From positions 1 to 35,422 of the forward strand of contig JALGUR010000057.1 in the NCBI GenBank assembly GCA_029820565.1: a stretch of 35,422 bases of DNA. Reading direction: 5' to 3'. The stretch is from Candidatus Zipacnadia bacterium. Lineage in GTDB: Bacteria > Armatimonadota > Zipacnadia > Zipacnadales > Zipacnadaceae. Shown here piece after piece: positions 32,767 through 35,422 of the stretch. The stretch's first letter is position 1. The number at the start of each line of letters is the position of its first letter. The position numbers and the translations under genes were made by a program. The notes beneath the pieces were generated by a model, which was given only the letters and a program-made list of their open reading frames with translations, did no database searches and was not told the DNA's origin.

Positions 32767-35256
32767 TTGAATCATCCGGATATGCGGGCTGAATCTTTAC
32801 AGCCGGAGCAGCCAACGACGCTCTCAGCAAGTAAACTGTGGCGGGAGATCGGCTACCGGCCTTTGGTGCAGCTCACCGTTGCCCTAATCTTAGGAGTGCT
32901 GGCCGCTGAGCACGGACACATTAGCCTTTCGCTGCCGCTCCTGTTAGGCTTAGGGGCGGCGACAGTGGGCTTTATGGTGCTGCGTGGTCGGTCGGCTTAC
33001 GCCCATCTGTGGTTGGCGGTAGCCTTCTTCTGCGCCGGTGTATGCCTGCATGCGACCGAATTCGTCCTCTCCCCTACCGATATCTCCAACTTTGCGCCGG
33101 CCGCCCAAGCGCATATTGAAGGGCACATAGCCGAGGCACCCAAGACGCGGCCTCATTGGCGAGGGCTGGTCGTACAGGTCTCGGCTGTAGAGCAAGACGG
33201 ATGGCGCTGGCCGGCGAGTGGCTGTGTTTCGCTGTCCGAATCTGACCCCCAACAGCCGGTGATAGTAGGCCAGGCGGTGGCGGTGGACATCCGGAACCTC
33301 CGCCTCCCTGCGCCGGCGCTGAACCTGGGGCAACTTGATTTCCGCCGTTATCTGGCCCGGCGCGGCATTACTGCATCGGCCCAGGTCCGGCAACTACGTC
33401 TGCTGGCTTACCCGCCGCCACGCTTTAAGTTAGCGCGGACGGTAGAATTAGCCCGGCAGCAAGCCCTGAACAACTTCCGGCGAGCAATGCCAGAGCGCGA
33501 TGCGAATTTGATGGCCGGAATGGTCTATGGGAGCCACGCAGTCGGAACTATCTCCGAGCAAACTGAGGACCTGTTCCGACGCACTGGTACAATTCACCTG
33601 CTGGTAGTCTCAGGGGCGCAGGTAACTTTTATTGTGTTCGCGTTGATATTGTTGATAACCGCACGCCGCCGCTGGCCTCTGCGGCCCTGGCATGCCTTGC
33701 TCATCGGCCCGCCCGTAGTGGCCTTTGCCCTGCTGGCGGGTTTAGGGCCTTCAGTGAGCCGCTCGGTGGTAATGGCGGCAATACTGATCTATGCTCTGGT
33801 TACCCAGCACCGCTATGACCTGCCGAATGCTCTGGCCTTGGGCGCGTTTGTGTTGGTCGTTGCCGATACCAATGTGGTCTTTGATGTGGGCGCACAACTG
33901 ACCTTTGCTGCTACTATTGGGGTTGCACTCTACAGCCCACGCAGCCGCCGAGACTTGCTCGGGATTATCCATCGCCCTCACTTAGTAACAGTGATATTCT
34001 TCGCGACTGTGGGGGCCTGGGTTATGGTCACGCCCATCCTGGCGCACAGTTTTTATAGTTTCGCTGGCCTCGGTAACCTGGCTAACGTGATTGCCGTGCC
34101 TATCTCAATGATAATAGTACCGCTGGGAATGATTGCCCTGATTACGGGATCAGTAATGATGCCCATAACGCGGCTGTTGTGCGGGATTGTGCGATTGCTG
34201 ATAGAAATTATGGTCGCCAGCAATAAGTTTTTCGCGGCCCTGCCAGGTGCGTATTTGGATAATATCTTCTTCCCCTGGCCGGTAGTGCTTGCCTGGTACA
34301 TCGGCCTGGGAGGAATATTGTTGGTAGCGGTACATCCGGCGCTGCGTCAGCAAATGCGGCAACTGTGGCAGCGGCTGAATAAGCGGTGGGTAGTGCCCGG
34401 CGGACTCGTGGCAATCGCCGTGATAGCGGTGCTGGCGGTAGTGGCCTCCGCGCAGACTGGCCCACTCCGAGTAACTTTTCTGGCCGTAGGTGAAGGCCAG
34501 TGCGCGGTAATTCAAGCCCCTAACGGACAAACAGTTATGATTGATGCCGGCAGTCGGACCTTCCCCGGCGGCGGTAATGCTCTCGCCGACCGAGTGATTG
34601 TGCCCTTTCTCAGTCGGCGCGGCATCCGCCACCTCACCACCCTCATAATCACTCACCCCCATGCTGACCATTGCAACGCCGTGCCTCGATTATTGGAGCG
34701 CATTCCGGTAGACTTTATCCTGGACCCGGGGCTGGGGGCGAATACCCAGACATACCGAGCGGTCAGGCAAACGGCTCTGGTCCACGGCGTACCTGCCCAA
34801 CTGGCCCGAGCCGGCGGACGACTGCGGTTAGATGATGGCGTTGAGGCGACTTTGCTGGCCCCCAGTGAACCCTTGCTCGCCGGCACTGCGGACGATATGA
34901 ACAACAATTCAGTATGTCTGCGCGTCACTTACGGCCAGACTTCGTTTCTGTTCCTGGCTGACCAGCAACAGGAAGGATTACAGCGGCTCATTCGCTGGGC
35001 CGGGCAGCAGCAAAGCCCACTGGCCAGCACGGTAGTTCAACTGCCTCATCACGGCCGGCATCTGGGCGAGGCGCAACCAGTACTGGCACTGGCCCGGCCG
35101 CAGTGGTGCATTATGTCCGGGGGCCAAGCCCTGGCCAGTATTCAGCCAATGAATCTGCCCCGTAGGTGTGAAATCCTGCCTACTGCGCAGACTGGGATGA
35201 TTACTCTGACCACCGATGGACGGCAAGTGCGTGTCCAGACGTTTCGCGAGCGATAG
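32767..35256 (+). CDS. comEC: ComEC/Rec2-type DNA uptake channel protein
   Basis: This 829-residue inner-membrane protein would carry single-stranded DNA across the membrane during natural transformation. Order: short N-terminal helices (~30-85), an OB-like DUF4131 domain (~110-215), and the competence channel domain (~250-560), including RRTGTIHLLVVSGAQVTFIV and many membrane helices. The C-terminal metallo-beta-lactamase-like domain (~580-829) has THPHADH, FLFLADQQQEG and LPHHGRH. The metal-ligand motifs are intact, so nuclease activity is possible. The start is TTG at 32767, with GGAG 6 nt upstream. No other competence genes are in the window. Confidence 0.93.
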   Translation: MNHPDMRAESLQPEQPTTLSASKLWREIGYRPLVQLTVALILGVLAAEHGHISLSLPLLLGLGAATVGFMVLRGRSAYAHLWLAVAFFCAGVCLHATEFVLSPTDISNFAPAAQAHIEGHIAEAPKTRPHWRGLVVQVSAVEQDGWRWPASGCVSLSESDPQQPVIVGQAVAVDIRNLRLPAPALNLGQLDFRRYLARRGITASAQVRQLRLLAYPPPRFKLARTVELARQQALNNFRRAMPERDANLMAGMVYGSHAVGTISEQTEDLFRRTGTIHLLVVSGAQVTFIVFALILLITARRRWPLRPWHALLIGPPVVAFALLAGLGPSVSRSVVMAAILIYALVTQHRYDLPNALALGAFVLVVADTNVVFDVGAQLTFAATIGVALYSPRSRRDLLGIIHRPHLVTVIFFATVGAWVMVTPILAHSFYSFAGLGNLANVIAVPISMIIVPLGMIALITGSVMMPITRLLCGIVRLLIEIMVASNKFFAALPGAYLDNIFFPWPVVLAWYIGLGGILLVAVHPALRQQMRQLWQRLNKRWVVPGGLVAIAVIAVLAVVASAQTGPLRVTFLAVGEGQCAVIQAPNGQTVMIDAGSRTFPGGGNALADRVIVPFLSRRGIRHLTTLIITHPHADHCNAVPRLLERIPVDFILDPGLGANTQTYRAVRQTALVHGVPAQLARAGGRLRLDDGVEATLLAPSEPLLAGTADDMNNNSVCLRVTYGQTSFLFLADQQQEGLQRLIRWAGQQQSPLASTVVQLPHHGRHLGEAQPVLALARPQWCIMSGGQALASIQPMNLPRRCEILPTAQTGMITLTTDGRQVRVQTFRER

Positions 35257-35333
35257 AGCCCAGCCGCGTAGCGGCATGGTGTTCCCCTCCCGTGTGTATC
35301 CGCTTGTTCGCCCGCCTCTCGCGTCATGCTCAG

Positions 35334-35422
35334 TTACTCCAAACCGAGAAGGTTCACTGCGTTTCCTCTGGCAACCTTGTTGAAGACCTCCTCGCTGATT
35401 TTCTTCGTATCGCGCCATTCGA
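35334..35422 (-). CDS. C-terminus of a probable amidohydrolase-family protein (5' part outside window)
   Basis: Twenty-eight codons on the minus strand run from the window edge to a TAA at 35334-35336, reading EWRDTKKISEEVFNKVARGNAVNLLGLE. The pattern 'E-x-V-x-x-K-V-x-x-G-N-A-x-x-L-L-G-L' just before the stop resembles the closing helix of amidohydrolase-2-type TIM-barrel hydrolases. Short, so the assignment is tentative. It converges on comEC with a 77-nt gap. Confidence 0.5.
   Translation of the reverse strand, partial: EWRDTKKISEEVFNKVARGNAVNLLGLE

Noticed and set aside
34978-35418. 146-codon open frame on the minus strand at the right edge
   Set aside because: Mostly antisense to comEC; the real minus-strand coding at the edge is in another frame and ends at 35334.
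1-35422. CRISPR arrays, tRNA, rRNA, insertion sequences, prophage
   Set aside because: No regularly spaced repeats, no cloverleaf or conserved rRNA stretches, and no transposase, integrase or phage structural genes were seen.

Overview
The window reads as a chromosomal piece of an uncultured diderm bacterium. The genes for secreted or degradative enzymes include DUF4838- and DUF4091-like hydrolases, LamG plus Asp-box (BNR) sialidase-like proteins, and HEAT-repeat proteins, all with signal peptides where expected. There is also an outer-membrane-type beta-barrel ending in Phe. This mixture resembles Armatimonadota or Planctomycetota-type genomes. That placement is an inference: the window has no rRNA or other decisive marker. 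Shine-Dalgarno sites are strong, sigma70-like promoters are recognisable, and GTG/TTG starts are common.

Layout. Positions 1-1824 hold the 3' part of a DUF4091-like/HEAT-repeat protein, followed by a Nif3-family gene (1902-2684) and a 426-nt gene-free convergent gap. From 12499 down to 3111 on the minus strand lies a tandem array of six related secreted sialidase-like genes, two of them with an N-terminal LamG domain. They are closely spaced, nearly all have good ribosome sites, and one good promoter sits at 12548-12576. Upstream on the same strand is an 865-aa predicted outer-membrane beta-barrel (12663-15260) built from repeated beta-hairpins. Next come a cysteine hydrolase and a DUF2225 protein (minus), an L-fucose isomerase-like gene broken by two small tandem-type insertions (17281-18734), and a large DUF4838 enzyme (18809-21151). 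Together, 1-21151 looks like a glycan-sensing or degradation neighbourhood, though it lacks any recognisable SusC/SusD pair or transporter.

From 21200 onward the content turns to housekeeping. A consensus promoter drives a small membrane protein and hisS. An Mrr-like PD-(D/E)XK nuclease gene lies between a putative terminator and a hairpin repeat. Then follow aspS (residues predict a non-discriminating enzyme), a hicB-hicA toxin-antitoxin pair, a ZIP metal transporter and a free-standing 2-oxoacid dehydrogenase E2 catalytic domain. A second consensus promoter with a duplicated -10 box precedes a membrane-anchored acidic/proline-rich protein, and a HEAT-repeat protein follows. An ABC exporter (minus) and comEC (plus) diverge from a repeat-rich intergenic region. 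The last 89 nt hold the C-terminus of a minus-strand protein resembling amidohydrolases.

No tRNA, rRNA, CRISPR array, insertion sequence or phage gene was recognised. The most unusual material is the six-gene sialidase-like array with its neighbouring repeat-built barrel. The tandem duplications that break the isomerase gene and double the promoter -10 box are also notable.
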